A DNA stretch of 64,000 nucleotides from assembly GCF_001425055.1 (NCBI RefSeq), contig NZ_LMDK01000001.1:447845-511844 (forward strand). Direction: 5' to 3'. Under the pieces are notes generated by a model. That model worked only from the letters and a program-made list of their open reading frames with translations, searched no databases and had not been told where the DNA came from. The stretch's first letter is position 1, and each line of letters starts with the position of its first letter. This document shows positions 24,662 through 34,477 of the stretch, one piece after another. This DNA comes from Pelomonas sp. Root1237. Its GTDB lineage: Bacteria > Pseudomonadota > Gammaproteobacteria > Burkholderiales > Burkholderiaceae_C. The position numbers and the translations under genes were made by a program.

Positions 24662-26347
24662 ATGCTGCTAAGCATCCAAGATCTCAAAGTCGCCTTTCGC
24701 ATGGGCAAGCAGAACGGCGCCATGCAGCGCACGCTCGCCGTCAAAGGCGTCAGCTTCGACGTGCCGGAGAACAGCACTGTGGCCCTGGTGGGCGAGTCGG
24801 GCTCGGGCAAGAGCGTCACGGCCATGTCCGTGCTCAACCTGCTGCCGAGCAATGCCGAGCGCTCGGGGTCCATCCTGTTTCAGGGCCGCGACCTGCTGCA
24901 GGCTTCCCTGCGCGATCTGCAGGCCATCCGCGGCCGCGACATCGCCTGCGTCTTCCAGGACCCGATGAGCTCGCTGAACCCGGTCTTCGACGTGGCCACG
25001 CAGATCCGCGAGCCGCTGATGAAGCACATGGGCATGAGCCGCCGCCAAGCGCTGGTGCGTGCCGAGGAGCTGCTCAACGAGGTCGGCATCCCCGAGCCCA
25101 AGCGGCGCCTGAGGGCCTATCCGCACGAGATGTCCGGCGGCCAGCAGCAGCGCGTGATGATCGCCGTGGCCCTGGCCTGCAGCCCGAAGCTGCTGATCGC
25201 CGACGAGCCGACGACGGCGCTGGACGTGACCATCCAGCGCCAGGTGATGGAGCTGATGGCTAGGCTCAAGGAATCGCACAAGATGAGCCTGCTGTTCATC
25301 TCCCACGACCTCGGCGTCGTCGGTGAGATCTCGGACCAGGTCGTCGTCATGCGCCACGGCCAGGTGCGCGAGAACGCACCGGTGGCGCAGATCTTCAACG
25401 ACCCGCAGGACGCCTACACCAAGGCCCTGCTGGCCTGCCGGCCGTCGCTGACGGAGAACCCGGCGCGGCTGATGGTCATCGACGACCACATCGCCGGCCG
25501 GGCGGCAGGCAACGACGCGAAGGTGAAGGACGACAGCGCGCCCGTCATCATGGAAGTGACCGGCCTGCAGAAAAGCTTCTGGCTCAAGGACGGCTTGTTC
25601 GGCAAGCGCGAGTTCAAGGCCGTCAAGGGCGTCAACTTCAAGCTGCGCAAGGGCCACACGCTGGGCGTGGTCGGCGAGTCGGGCTCGGGCAAGACGACCA
25701 TGGGCCTGACGCTGCTGCGCCTGCATGAGCCCACCGGCGGCCAGGTGCTGTTCGAAGGCAAGGACCTCTTGAAGATGAGCGGTGCCGACTGGCAGCAGAT
25801 GCGCCGCCGCATCCAGGTCGTGTTCCAGAACCCCTATGCCTCGCTGAACCCGCGCTTCACCATCGGCCAGACGCTGCGCGAGCCGATGGAGATCCACGGC
25901 ATCGGCACCAGCACCGCCGACCGCGAGGCCCGTGCCGTCGCCCTGTTGAAGAAGGTGGGCCTGGACGAGAGCGCAATGGCCAAGTACCCGCACGAGTTCT
26001 CGGGCGGCCAACGCCAGCGCATTGCCATCGCGCGCTGCCTGACGCTGCAGCCCGAGGTGCTGGTGCTGGACGAGGCGGTGTCGGCGCTGGACGTGTCGGT
26101 GCAGGCCCAGGTGCTCAACCTGCTGAAGGACCTGCAGGACGAATTCGGCCTGAGCTACATCTTCATCAGCCACGACCTGGCCGTCGTCAAGTTCATCTCC
26201 GACGAGGTGCTGGTGATGCAGAACGGCGACGTTGTCGAGCAGGCACCCACGCGCGAGATCATCCAGGCCCCGCGTGAGGATTACACGCGCCGCCTGCTTG
26301 GCGCGGTGCCGCGCGGATATCAGGGGCCCGGCGCCCGACCGGCCTAG
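24662..26347 (+). CDS. ABC importer double ATP-binding protein
   Basis: A 561-residue protein with two ABC ATPase domains in tandem. Domain 1 has Walker A GESGSGKSV, signature MSGGQQQR, Walker B LLIADEPT and SHDLGVV. Domain 2 has Walker A GESGSGKTT, signature FSGGQRQR, Walker B VLVLDEAV and SHDLAVV. Each domain is followed by a short oligopeptide-type tail. Fused DppD-DppF-like ATPases of this kind drive family-5 peptide, microcin or glutathione importers. The start at MLLSIQDLKVAF is used; the frame is open to 24542 through the repeat. Confidence 0.93.
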   Translation: MLLSIQDLKVAFRMGKQNGAMQRTLAVKGVSFDVPENSTVALVGESGSGKSVTAMSVLNLLPSNAERSGSILFQGRDLLQASLRDLQAIRGRDIACVFQDPMSSLNPVFDVATQIREPLMKHMGMSRRQALVRAEELLNEVGIPEPKRRLRAYPHEMSGGQQQRVMIAVALACSPKLLIADEPTTALDVTIQRQVMELMARLKESHKMSLLFISHDLGVVGEISDQVVVMRHGQVRENAPVAQIFNDPQDAYTKALLACRPSLTENPARLMVIDDHIAGRAAGNDAKVKDDSAPVIMEVTGLQKSFWLKDGLFGKREFKAVKGVNFKLRKGHTLGVVGESGSGKTTMGLTLLRLHEPTGGQVLFEGKDLLKMSGADWQQMRRRIQVVFQNPYASLNPRFTIGQTLREPMEIHGIGTSTADREARAVALLKKVGLDESAMAKYPHEFSGGQRQRIAIARCLTLQPEVLVLDEAVSALDVSVQAQVLNLLKDLQDEFGLSYIFISHDLAVVKFISDEVLVMQNGDVVEQAPTREIIQAPREDYTRRLLGAVPRGYQGPGARPA

Positions 26348-26469
26348 CCTGGCGATTCTTACGGTTGCGTGTAATTTCAACGGTCTCTGACGTGGGATCC
26401 GCAACAGCCAGGCCGAACCGCGCTGAAATCAGCAGCGCGGCCCGGCAAGCCCGGCCGCCAACCGTTTCG

Positions 26470-28569
26470 ATGCATCAATCCCTGGCTTCACGATCGACGC
26501 TGTGCGCGGCGCTGGCCGCATTGGCATTGCTGTGCGCCTGCTCGCCCAGCGAGGGTCCCGGTGCGCCCGCCTCCGCCGCATCGAACGTGCCGGACGAAGG
26601 CCTGGCCCATGACCTCGAACGCATCGAGCGCGCTGCCCGCGCCAAGCCCGCGGCGCTGGAGCAGGAGCTGCGGGTCCGCGGCGAAAAGCTGCCAGCCGGC
26701 AGCGCCGCCGAGCTGGACGTGCTGGCCCTGCGTGGCCTGCTCGCCGCCTATGCACGCGACCGCGCGCTGACCGACCAGATCACCCAGCGCCTGCGCGACT
26801 GGCCAGCCGGTGAACTGCGCGCCGCGGCCGCCGTCGCAGCCGCTAGCACCAGCGCCGAATACCTGCGCTCCCACGGCGACCTGCGCGAGGCGCGCAAGAC
26901 GCTGCTGGCCGTGGACGCCGCCCAGCTCAATGCCGCCGCGCCCGTGTTCCGCTGGCGCTACCACCACCAGCTCATGGCCATCGCCAGCGATTCGGGTGAA
27001 CTCGACCTGTCGCTGAACCAGGGCCACGCTGCCCAGCGCCTGGCCGAACAGATCGGCCGGCCCTGGCGCGTGGCGTTGACGCTGGTGGACCTGGCCTTCA
27101 CGTCCAGCCGTGCGGACACGCCGGCGCGCGCCCGCCAGCTCATCGGCCAGGCGCTCACCGAGGCCCAGAAGGACCCGGACCCGATGACGCTGAACCAGGT
27201 CTACACGATGCGTGGCATCGTCTATGCCGAGGACAGCGACTCCAGCATCACGCTACAGGCCAATTCGGATGCGCTGGAACAGGCCACGCGCGCTGGTGCC
27301 GACTCGGTGCGCGCCCTGGGCCTGGCCAACTTCGCCGACTATCACCTGCGCCAGGGCCACCCGGCGCGGGCGCTGGAACTCGCCGAGCAGGCGCTGCCGC
27401 TGGCACGTGCCACGCGCAACATCAGCGCCGAAAGCGTCGCCCGCTCCAACATCGGCCTGGCCAAGATCGCCATGGGCCGCATCGCCGAGGGCCGCGACGA
27501 CGTGCGCGCCGGCATCACGCTGGACGAACAGCAGGGCGCCATGTCCTACGCCTCCGCCGGCTGGCAGGAGCTCGCGGGTTATCTGGAACGCGCCGGCGAC
27601 CTGGCCGGCGCCATCGCCGCCTACCGCGAGCATCGCCGCATGGACGAGCGCGTGCTGCGCGACGAGACCCGCAAGCTGCTGCTGGAGGCCCAGGAGCGCC
27701 AGGACGCCGAACAGCGTGCGCGCGACATCGAGCTGCTCAACCGCGACAACGCCCTCAAGGCCGAGCAGGTCCACCAGCGCAACCTGGCGCTGACGCTGTG
27801 GTCGGCCATGGGCGGCTGCGTGCTGGTGTCGCTGGGCCTGCTCTGGCAGGCCTTCCGCCGCGTGCGTCGCACCAACGAGGCGCTGGCCCACAGCAATGCC
27901 TCGCTGAAGCGCCAGAGCGAGACCGACCCCTTGACCGGGCTGGCCAACCGCCGCCACTTCCAGGCCGCGATCAAGACCCTGGCCAGCGGCGAGGGTCTGG
28001 CGGCCAGTCTCTTCCTCATCGACATCGACCACTTCAAGCGCATCAACGACAGCTTCGGCCATGCCGCCGGTGACACCGTCCTCATCGAGATTGCCGAGCG
28101 GCTGCGCCAGGCCGTGCGCGACGACGACCTCATCGTGCGCTGGGGCGGCGAGGAATTCCTTATCGTGGCACGCAGCCACGACGGCATGCTGGCGAACCAG
28201 CTGGCCCAGCGTCTGCTCGACCTGGTCGGCAGCAAGCCTGTTCTGTATGAGGGCCGCGAGGTGACCGTCACGGCCTCCATCGGCTTCGTCAGCCTGCCGG
28301 TGGCGCCGCACGGGCTGCGCCTGTCCTGGGAGCGCGCCATCGACCTCGTCGACACCGTCATGTACCTGGCCAAGGCGCATGGCCGCAACAAGGCCTATGG
28401 CGTCGAGCGCATTCATGCCGAGGATGCCCTGGCTGCGGCGCAATTGACGGCCCGGCTGGAGGCCGCCTGGGCCGAGGGCCTGGTGGGCCTGCAGGCCCTC
28501 AGCGGTCCGGCCCGCACGGCCGACAGCGGCTTCCATCCCGACGCCGCCAGCCGGCCGGCCAACGCATGA
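26470..28569 (+). CDS. Diguanylate cyclase with periplasmic TPR-like sensor (1)
   Basis: A 699-residue membrane cyclase. The N-terminal signal ends in ALLCACS, which could be a lipobox (Cys 24). A helical TPR-like region (about 40-400) and a coiled coil (about 400-437) follow, then one TM (about 438-458) and a cytoplasmic GGDEF domain from about 484. The active-site loop is WGGEEF, and an I-site RDDD lies five residues before GGEEF. It is therefore expected to make c-di-GMP and to be product-inhibited. It is the first of two cyclases joined by an ATGA overlap. The 120 bases before it show no gene. Confidence 0.88.
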   Translation: MHQSLASRSTLCAALAALALLCACSPSEGPGAPASAASNVPDEGLAHDLERIERAARAKPAALEQELRVRGEKLPAGSAAELDVLALRGLLAAYARDRALTDQITQRLRDWPAGELRAAAAVAAASTSAEYLRSHGDLREARKTLLAVDAAQLNAAAPVFRWRYHHQLMAIASDSGELDLSLNQGHAAQRLAEQIGRPWRVALTLVDLAFTSSRADTPARARQLIGQALTEAQKDPDPMTLNQVYTMRGIVYAEDSDSSITLQANSDALEQATRAGADSVRALGLANFADYHLRQGHPARALELAEQALPLARATRNISAESVARSNIGLAKIAMGRIAEGRDDVRAGITLDEQQGAMSYASAGWQELAGYLERAGDLAGAIAAYREHRRMDERVLRDETRKLLLEAQERQDAEQRARDIELLNRDNALKAEQVHQRNLALTLWSAMGGCVLVSLGLLWQAFRRVRRTNEALAHSNASLKRQSETDPLTGLANRRHFQAAIKTLASGEGLAASLFLIDIDHFKRINDSFGHAAGDTVLIEIAERLRQAVRDDDLIVRWGGEEFLIVARSHDGMLANQLAQRLLDLVGSKPVLYEGREVTVTASIGFVSLPVAPHGLRLSWERAIDLVDTVMYLAKAHGRNKAYGVERIHAEDALAAAQLTARLEAAWAEGLVGLQALSGPARTADSGFHPDAASRPANA

Positions 28570-30608
28570 GAACCATTGCGTTGCTGCTGCTGCTGCTGAT
28601 GCTGGCTTCGGGCTTTGCGACCGCAGCACCGGTCACGGCCCCCGACCCGGTGGCCGAGGACACCCTGCTGGCCAACATCACCCGCCGCGCCTTCGATGCG
28701 CCCGAGGCCATGCTGGCCGAGCTGCAGCAGCGCTGGCCCACCCATGCCGAACCCGGTCAGCCGCGCGAGGCCGCCTGGCTGATGGCACGGGGCCGTGTGC
28801 TGCTGGCTGCCGGCCAGGCCGGGGCGGCCGATGCCGTTGCCGTGCAACTGATGGGCCGCGAGGACGGCGTCGACCGCAGCTGGGTGCTGCGTGCCCTGGC
28901 TCAGGAACGTACCGGCAGATCCGCCACGGCCCTGGCTGCCCGGGCCCTGGCGGGCCTGGACAAACGCTGCCCCGTCGGCGATGAGGTGCGTGCCGTGCGC
29001 GAGCAGGGCTGCGACTTCCGCAGCGCCTGGGAGGCCCTGCGCATCCTGCAGCGCGAGCAATACGCCCAGGGCGCCTTCGCCGTCGCCGAGGCCAGCATCA
29101 GGCGAGCCCTGGCCCTGGCCCGTGCCGGCGATGACAAGCATCTGACCGCCCTCAGCCACGGCATGCTGGCGGTGGCGCAGCAGGCCCAGGACCGCATGGA
29201 CGCCGCGCGAGCCGAGCTGCGTGCCGCCGCGGCCGAGGCCGCGGGCGACCTCGTGGCTGGCGCCCGCGTGCGCAACTACGAGGCCGCGGTCGAGCGCCGC
29301 GCCCGCGACATGGCGGCTTCGCGCAGCGCCGTCGAGGCCGCGCTGTTGCTGGCCGAGCAGGCCGATGCGCCCCACCTGGCCGCGCAACTGCGCTCCAACC
29401 TGGTCGACTCCTACATGCATCTGGGCATGGCCAAGGAGGCATTGGTCGCCGGGCAGCGTGCCATGCCGGTGCTGCAGCGCTTTGGCGACCGCTTTTACGA
29501 GCGCAGCCTGCACCACAACCTGGCCGTGGCCCACATCAAGCTGCGCCAGTTCGACCAGGCCCGCCAGGAGCTCGCCAAGGTCGGCGAGTTCGGCACCGAC
29601 CCGGCCGACCTGGTGCCGCGCGCCCGCGAGCTGCGTGAGCTGGGCGACACCTGGGGCGAAGCGGGCCAGTACAAGGAGGCGCTGGCGGCCCTGCATGCCG
29701 AGCGGGATCTCAACACCCGCGCCAACGAGCGCAACCGCGCCGCGGCGCTGGAGGAGCTGGGCCGCAAATACGACAGCGCCGCCAAGCAGCGCGACCTCGA
29801 CCTGCTGGCCCGCGACGGCCAGCTCAAGGACCAGCAGATCTCCAACCAGCAGCTCGCGCAGCAGGTCGGCTTCGCCATCGGCGCGCTGCTGCTGCTGTCC
29901 GTCGCCCTCATCGGCGTGACGCTGGTGCGCATGCGCCGCGCCCAGGCGCGCCTCACGGCCAACCAGAGCCTGTTGCGGGCCCAGAGCGAACGCGATCCGC
30001 TGACGGACCTGTCCAACCGGCGCCACTTCCTGGCCGTCATGGACCAGAGCGCCCGCGACGCCAAGGGCGAGGGCTTTGTCGGCGCGCTGATGATGATCGA
30101 CATCGACCACTTCAAGAACGTCAACGACTGGCACGGCCACGCGGCCGGCGATGCCGTCATCGTCGAGGTGGCACGCCGCATCCGCGCCGCCGTGCGCGAT
30201 ACCGATCTCGTGGTGCGCTGGGGCGGCGAGGAGTTCCTCGTCTTCGCGCCCGCGCTGCCCGGCGACGACCTCGCGCTGATGGCCGAGCGCGTCCTGCGCG
30301 GCATCGGCAGCCAGCCGATCGAGACCGCCGAGGGCCCGCTGCGCATCACGGTGTCGATCGGATTCGCGAGCTTCCCCCTCGGCGGCGCGGCCGGCGCGGG
30401 CCTGCGCCTGCATTGGGAGCAGGCCGTCAACTGGGCCGACATGGTGCTGTACCAGGCCAAGGCCGAGGGTCGCAACCGTGGTGTCGGCATCAGTGCCGTC
30501 GAGGCCCCCAACGCCCATGCGTTGGCCGCCGTGCTGCAGGACTTCGACGCCGCCTGCATGAATGGCCAGGTCAAGCTCAGGCAGCTGCCCGGACCGGTGC
30601 AGCCATGA
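28566..30608 (+). CDS. Diguanylate cyclase with periplasmic TPR-like sensor (2)
   Basis: A 680-residue cyclase with the same plan as its neighbour. The signal peptide ends near FATAA, a TPR-like helical periplasmic region spans about 30-390, a coiled coil and a TM (about 435-455) follow, and then comes a GGDEF domain. Active-site WGGEEF and I-site RDTD are intact. Similar ends (NRRHF, DIDHFK, HAAGD, SIGF, W.D..LY.AKA.GRN) point to duplication and divergence. Its stop overlaps the start of the Bug-type binding protein by 4 bases. Confidence 0.88.
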   Translation: MRTIALLLLLLMLASGFATAAPVTAPDPVAEDTLLANITRRAFDAPEAMLAELQQRWPTHAEPGQPREAAWLMARGRVLLAAGQAGAADAVAVQLMGREDGVDRSWVLRALAQERTGRSATALAARALAGLDKRCPVGDEVRAVREQGCDFRSAWEALRILQREQYAQGAFAVAEASIRRALALARAGDDKHLTALSHGMLAVAQQAQDRMDAARAELRAAAAEAAGDLVAGARVRNYEAAVERRARDMAASRSAVEAALLLAEQADAPHLAAQLRSNLVDSYMHLGMAKEALVAGQRAMPVLQRFGDRFYERSLHHNLAVAHIKLRQFDQARQELAKVGEFGTDPADLVPRARELRELGDTWGEAGQYKEALAALHAERDLNTRANERNRAAALEELGRKYDSAAKQRDLDLLARDGQLKDQQISNQQLAQQVGFAIGALLLLSVALIGVTLVRMRRAQARLTANQSLLRAQSERDPLTDLSNRRHFLAVMDQSARDAKGEGFVGALMMIDIDHFKNVNDWHGHAAGDAVIVEVARRIRAAVRDTDLVVRWGGEEFLVFAPALPGDDLALMAERVLRGIGSQPIETAEGPLRITVSIGFASFPLGGAAGAGLRLHWEQAVNWADMVLYQAKAEGRNRGVGISAVEAPNAHALAAVLQDFDAACMNGQVKLRQLPGPVQP

Positions 30609-31609
30609 GCGTCCTGATGCAAAGGCGCCACCTGCTGCTGTGGCTGGCCGCCTCATCCGCGCCATCAGCCTACGGTCAGCCCGGTGGTCCATGGCCGACG
30701 CGGCCGCTGCGCATCGTCGTGCCCTATGCAGCGGGCGGCGCGGCCGACGTCGCCGCCCGTCAGCTCGCGCCCGAGCTGCAGAAGAGCCTGGGCCAGCCGG
30801 TGACCATCGACATCAAGCCCGGCGCCGACGGCAATATCGGCACCGCCGAAGTCGCCGGCGCCAGTGATGGCCACACGCTGCTGATGGGCAGCGTTGGCAC
30901 GCATGTCATCAACCCGCTGCTGTGGCGCCGCCTTCCCTATGACGCGGTGAAGGATTTCGCGCCGATCAGCCTGGTCGCGACCGTGCCGCTGGTGCTCGTC
31001 ATCAACCCCGGTGTCGCGCAAGCCTTGGGCGTGCGCAGCGTGAGCGACCTGGTGCACGCCGCCACCACCCAGCCCGGGCGCCTGCACATCGCCTCCGGCG
31101 GCAACGGCAACCCGACGCACCTGTCCGGCGAGCTCTTCAAGCGACTGACCCAGACCTACATGCTGCACTTCCCCTACCGCAGCGCGGCCTCGGCCCAGCA
31201 GGACGTCATCGCCGGCAACATGGACCTGATGTTCGACTCCCTGCCCTCGGCCCTGCCGCAGATCAAGGCCGGCAAGCTGCTGGCCTTGGCCGTCACGAGC
31301 GCGCGGCGCAGCCCCAGCCTGCCGGAGCTGCCCACCGTCGAAGAAGCCGGCGGGCCGGCGCTCAAGGGCTATGAGGCCAGTGCCTGGATCGGCCTGTTTT
31401 CTCCCAGCGGCCAGCCGGCGGAGCAGCTTGCCCGCCTGCAGCGTGACAGCGTTGCCGCACTCGCCAGTCCCGCGCTGCGCGAGCGGCTGACCGCACGTGG
31501 CATGCTCGTGCATGGCAGCGGCGGGCCGGAGTTCGCTGCGCTGATTGCCGCCGAGACGGCCAAATGGGCGCGCGTCGTCCAGCTTTCGGGCGTCAAGGTA
31601 GACAGATAG
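30605..31609 (+). CDS. Bug-family tripartite tricarboxylate binding protein (1)
   Basis: A 334-residue periplasmic binding protein of the TctC/Bug family. The signal peptide runs to about residue 24 (LLLWLAASSAPSAYG). The family marks are present: WPTRPLRIVVPYAAGGAAD, KPGADGNIGTAEVA, HFPYRSAA, and [19 protein letters not shown]. Bug proteins bind carboxylates or amides, but most have no known ligand. It is translationally coupled to the second cyclase. No TctA/TctB membrane subunit is adjacent. Confidence 0.92.
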   Translation: MSVLMQRRHLLLWLAASSAPSAYGQPGGPWPTRPLRIVVPYAAGGAADVAARQLAPELQKSLGQPVTIDIKPGADGNIGTAEVAGASDGHTLLMGSVGTHVINPLLWRRLPYDAVKDFAPISLVATVPLVLVINPGVAQALGVRSVSDLVHAATTQPGRLHIASGGNGNPTHLSGELFKRLTQTYMLHFPYRSAASAQQDVIAGNMDLMFDSLPSALPQIKAGKLLALAVTSARRSPSLPELPTVEEAGGPALKGYEASAWIGLFSPSGQPAEQLARLQRDSVAALASPALRERLTARGMLVHGSGGPEFAALIAAETAKWARVVQLSGVKVDR

Positions 31610-31614
31610 AGTGA

Positions 31615-31751
31615 GCCCCTCGCCCGGTCTTGCTCTGCTGGACGCGGGCAAGCCCAGTCGGTCCCCCGTGGGGACGACGATGCTTGCGGCATTGAGCCGC
31701 AAGCACATCGCCAGCGCGGGCCGGCTTGGGAGCGGCCCGGCGCTCGGCCCG
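31615..31751 (+). repeat. Structured intergenic repeat, family 1, copy C
   Basis: Third copy. It starts with CCCCTCGCCCGGTC, then GTCCCCCGTGGGGAC (31661-31675), the stem GCTTGCGGC-attga-GCCGCAAGC (31682-31704), CATCGCC, and GGGCCGGCTTGGGAGCGGCCC, ending GCTCGGCCCG. It lies between the two Bug genes. Compared with copy A, the central stem has changed bases on both strands together. Confidence 0.82.
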
Positions 31752-31777
31752 AACGCGCATCACTGATGGAGATCGCC

Positions 31778-32764
31778 ATGAAGCTGAACCGTCGCCAAGT
31801 TGCGGCCCTGGCCGGCAGCCTCGCGCTGCCTGCCGCCGCCCAAGCGCCGTGGCCGAGCAAGCCCATCCGTCTCGTCGTGCCCTTCACGCCCGGTGGTACG
31901 ACCGACCTGCTGGCACGGGCGATGGCGCCCGAACTGCAGCAGCGCCTGGGGCAGGCTGTCGTCGTCGACAACAAGCCTGGCGCCGGCGGCAATATCGGTT
32001 CGGCCGAGGTCGCCAAGGCCACGGACGGCCACACGCTGCTGATGGGCACGGTCGGCACGCACGCGATCAATGCGTCCCTCTACCCCAAGCTGCCCTACGA
32101 CCCGGCGAAGGACTTCGCGCCCATCACGCTGGTCGCGGCCGTGCCCAATGTGCTGGTGCTCAACCCCGCCAACGCGGCGCGTTATGGCATTCACAGCGTG
32201 GCTGACCTGATCCGCGTCGCGCGCGCCAATCCTGGCAAGCTCAACATGGCCTCCAGCGGCAACGGCACGTCCATCCACCTGGCCGGCGAGCTGTTCAAGA
32301 GCATGACGGGCAGCTTCATGCTGCACTTCCCCTACCGCGGCTCGGGTCCCGCCCTGCTCGACCTGATCGCCGGCAACACCGACCTGATGTTCGACAACCT
32401 GCCCTCGGCGCTGCCGCAGATCAAGGCCGGCAAGCTGCTGGCCCTGGCCGTCACCAGCGCTCAGCGCAGCCCGGCCGTGCCCGACCTGCCCACGATGGCC
32501 GAGGCGGGCGGCGCGGTCCTGAAGGGCTATGAGGCCAGCTCCTGGTTCGGCCTGTTGGCGCCTGCCCACCAGCCGGCCGACCAGGTCGCCCGCCTGCAGC
32601 GCGAAGCCGCCGCGGCGCTGAATACGCCGGCGCTGCGCGAACGGATGGCAGGCCAGGGCGCAGTGGCTGGTGGGGGCTCCTCCGCGGAGTTCGCGGCGCT
32701 CATCGCCAGCGAGACCCTCAAGTGGGCCAAGGTCGTGAAGGTCTCGGGCGCCAAGGTCGATTGA
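31778..32764 (+). CDS. Bug-family tripartite tricarboxylate binding protein (2)
   Basis: A 328-residue paralogue of the preceding Bug protein, sharing [25 protein letters not shown], and [22 protein letters not shown]. The signal peptide is short ([23 protein letters not shown]) with RR, so Tat export is conceivable. ATG 31778 is preferred because GGAG lies 6 bases upstream; ATG 31766 is in frame. Its stop overlaps the SulP start by one base (TGATG). The two Bug genes are separated by a repeat, so duplication and divergence seems likely. Confidence 0.92.
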   Translation: MKLNRRQVAALAGSLALPAAAQAPWPSKPIRLVVPFTPGGTTDLLARAMAPELQQRLGQAVVVDNKPGAGGNIGSAEVAKATDGHTLLMGTVGTHAINASLYPKLPYDPAKDFAPITLVAAVPNVLVLNPANAARYGIHSVADLIRVARANPGKLNMASSGNGTSIHLAGELFKSMTGSFMLHFPYRGSGPALLDLIAGNTDLMFDNLPSALPQIKAGKLLALAVTSAQRSPAVPDLPTMAEAGGAVLKGYEASSWFGLLAPAHQPADQVARLQREAAAALNTPALRERMAGQGAVAGGGSSAEFAALIASETLKWAKVVKVSGAKVD

Positions 32765-34431
32765 TGTCCCTCTTGCGCACCTGGCGCGCTGACCTGATCG
32801 CCGGCGCCGTCGTCGCCGTGCTGTTGATCCCGCAGAGCCTGGCCTACGCGATGCTGGCCGGCCTGCCGCCGCAGGTGGGGCTGTATGCCAGCCTGCTGCC
32901 GCTGCTGGCCTATGCGGCCCTGGGCTCAAGCCCGGTGCTGGGCCTGGGCCCGGTGGCGGTGCTGGCGCTGATGATCGCGCAAGCCCTGGGCGCGTTGCCG
33001 GCCAGCGTCAGTGCGACCGAAGGCGCGCTCGTGCTCGCAGCCGAGGTGGGCCTGCTGCTGGCGGTGGCCGCGCTGCTGCGCCTGGATGCGCTGTCCAGCC
33101 TGTTGTCGGTGCCGGCGCTGCGCGGCTTCGAGACCGGCGCGACGCTGATGATCGCGGCCGGCCAGCTGCCGGTGTTGCTGGGCAGTGCGGCGGCGGGCTT
33201 CACGCTGCCCGACCTGATCGCATCGGCCCCGCAGGGCGGCTTCGGCGTCGCCAGCGCGGTCTGGGGAGGCGCAGGCATCGCGCTGCTGCTGCTGTCGCGC
33301 CGGGCCGGCCCACGCCTGCTGGCGCGGCTGGCGCCGCTGCTGCTGCTGGTTGCGGCGATGGCGCTGTCGGCCTTCACGCCCGCCGCCATGGGCGTTGCCC
33401 AGGTCGGTGCGCTGCCGTCGCTGGTCTTGCCGCTCGGCTTGCCGCGGCTGGAGGCTGCGCTGTGGCTGCAGTTGCTACCGTCCGCAGCCCTGGTGGCCCT
33501 GATGGGTTTCGTTTCCAGCCTGGCGGTGTCGGAATCGCTGGCGCAGCGGCGTGGCGAAAAGCTGCTGCCGGCGGCCGAGATGCGCGGCCTGGCAGCGGCC
33601 AATCTGGTCGCGTCGGTCAGCGGCGGCATGCCGGTCGCGGGCAGCTTCTCGCGCAGCATCCTGCTGCACGAGGCCGGCTCGGCCAGCCGCTGGAGCCTGG
33701 TGTTCGTCTGCGCCTTCATGTTCGTCGCGATGCTGCTGCTGGCCGAGCCGCTGGCCCACCTGCCCAAGCCGGTGCTTGCCGCGACCATCGTCGTGGCGGT
33801 GCTGGGCGGCTTCACGCTGCGGCCCTACCGTGAGGCCTGGCGCTATGCGCGCGCCGAAGGGTTGTTGATGGTGGCCGTCACGGTGGCCGTGCTGTGCTGG
33901 AGCATCGCGGCCGCGCTGGCCATCGGCGTGGTGGGTTCTGTCGCGCTGCTGATCCAGCGCACGGCCCAGCCCCATGTCGCCCGCATCGGCCGCGTGCCGG
34001 GCACCCAGCATTACCGCAATCTCGAGCGCTACGCGGTCGAATGCCGGCCCGAGGTCGTGGGGCTGCGTGTCGACGAGAGCCTGGTGTTCACCAACGCCCG
34101 CGGCCTGGTCGACGCCGTGCTGGCCCATGTGCGCGAGCACCGCGAGAAGGTCGGCGCGCCGCAGCGCGTGCTGATGCTGATGGCGCCGGTCAACCACATC
34201 GATGTGTCGGGCCTGACCGCCCTGCAGGAGCTGCATGCGGCGCTGCGGGCCGAGGGGCTGAGGCTGGAGTTCTCCGAGGTCAAGGGCCCGGTGCTGGACA
34301 GGCTCAAGGCCGTCGGTTGGCTGGAGCGCTATGACGTTTCGCTCTACCTCAGCCACCACGAAGGCATCCAGGCCGGCGAACATGCCCTGAGGCCGAGTCT
34401 GGCTGACATGGACGCGCCTGGGCAGCTTTAG
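32764..34431 (+). CDS. SulP-family anion transporter with STAS domain
   Basis: A 555-residue inner-membrane transporter with about 10-12 TMs (residues 1-410), including the SulP entry QSLAYAMLAGLPPQVGLYAS, and a cytoplasmic STAS domain (about 425-540). The STAS loop HIDVSGLTALQEL keeps the DxSG motif that can be phosphorylated. SulP proteins carry sulfate, bicarbonate or dicarboxylates; the substrate is not clear here. It is tightly linked to the upstream Bug gene by a 1-base overlap. Confidence 0.9.
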   Translation: MSLLRTWRADLIAGAVVAVLLIPQSLAYAMLAGLPPQVGLYASLLPLLAYAALGSSPVLGLGPVAVLALMIAQALGALPASVSATEGALVLAAEVGLLLAVAALLRLDALSSLLSVPALRGFETGATLMIAAGQLPVLLGSAAAGFTLPDLIASAPQGGFGVASAVWGGAGIALLLLSRRAGPRLLARLAPLLLLVAAMALSAFTPAAMGVAQVGALPSLVLPLGLPRLEAALWLQLLPSAALVALMGFVSSLAVSESLAQRRGEKLLPAAEMRGLAAANLVASVSGGMPVAGSFSRSILLHEAGSASRWSLVFVCAFMFVAMLLLAEPLAHLPKPVLAATIVVAVLGGFTLRPYREAWRYARAEGLLMVAVTVAVLCWSIAAALAIGVVGSVALLIQRTAQPHVARIGRVPGTQHYRNLERYAVECRPEVVGLRVDESLVFTNARGLVDAVLAHVREHREKVGAPQRVLMLMAPVNHIDVSGLTALQELHAALRAEGLRLEFSEVKGPVLDRLKAVGWLERYDVSLYLSHHEGIQAGEHALRPSLADMDAPGQL

Positions 34432-34477
34432 CCTTCATCTGCTACCGTCTTGGCCCAATTCCCGGTCCCCGGACGCC

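Noticed and set aside
28413-30692. A 759-codon minus-strand frame
   Set aside because: Shadow of the second diguanylate cyclase, with no domain of its own.
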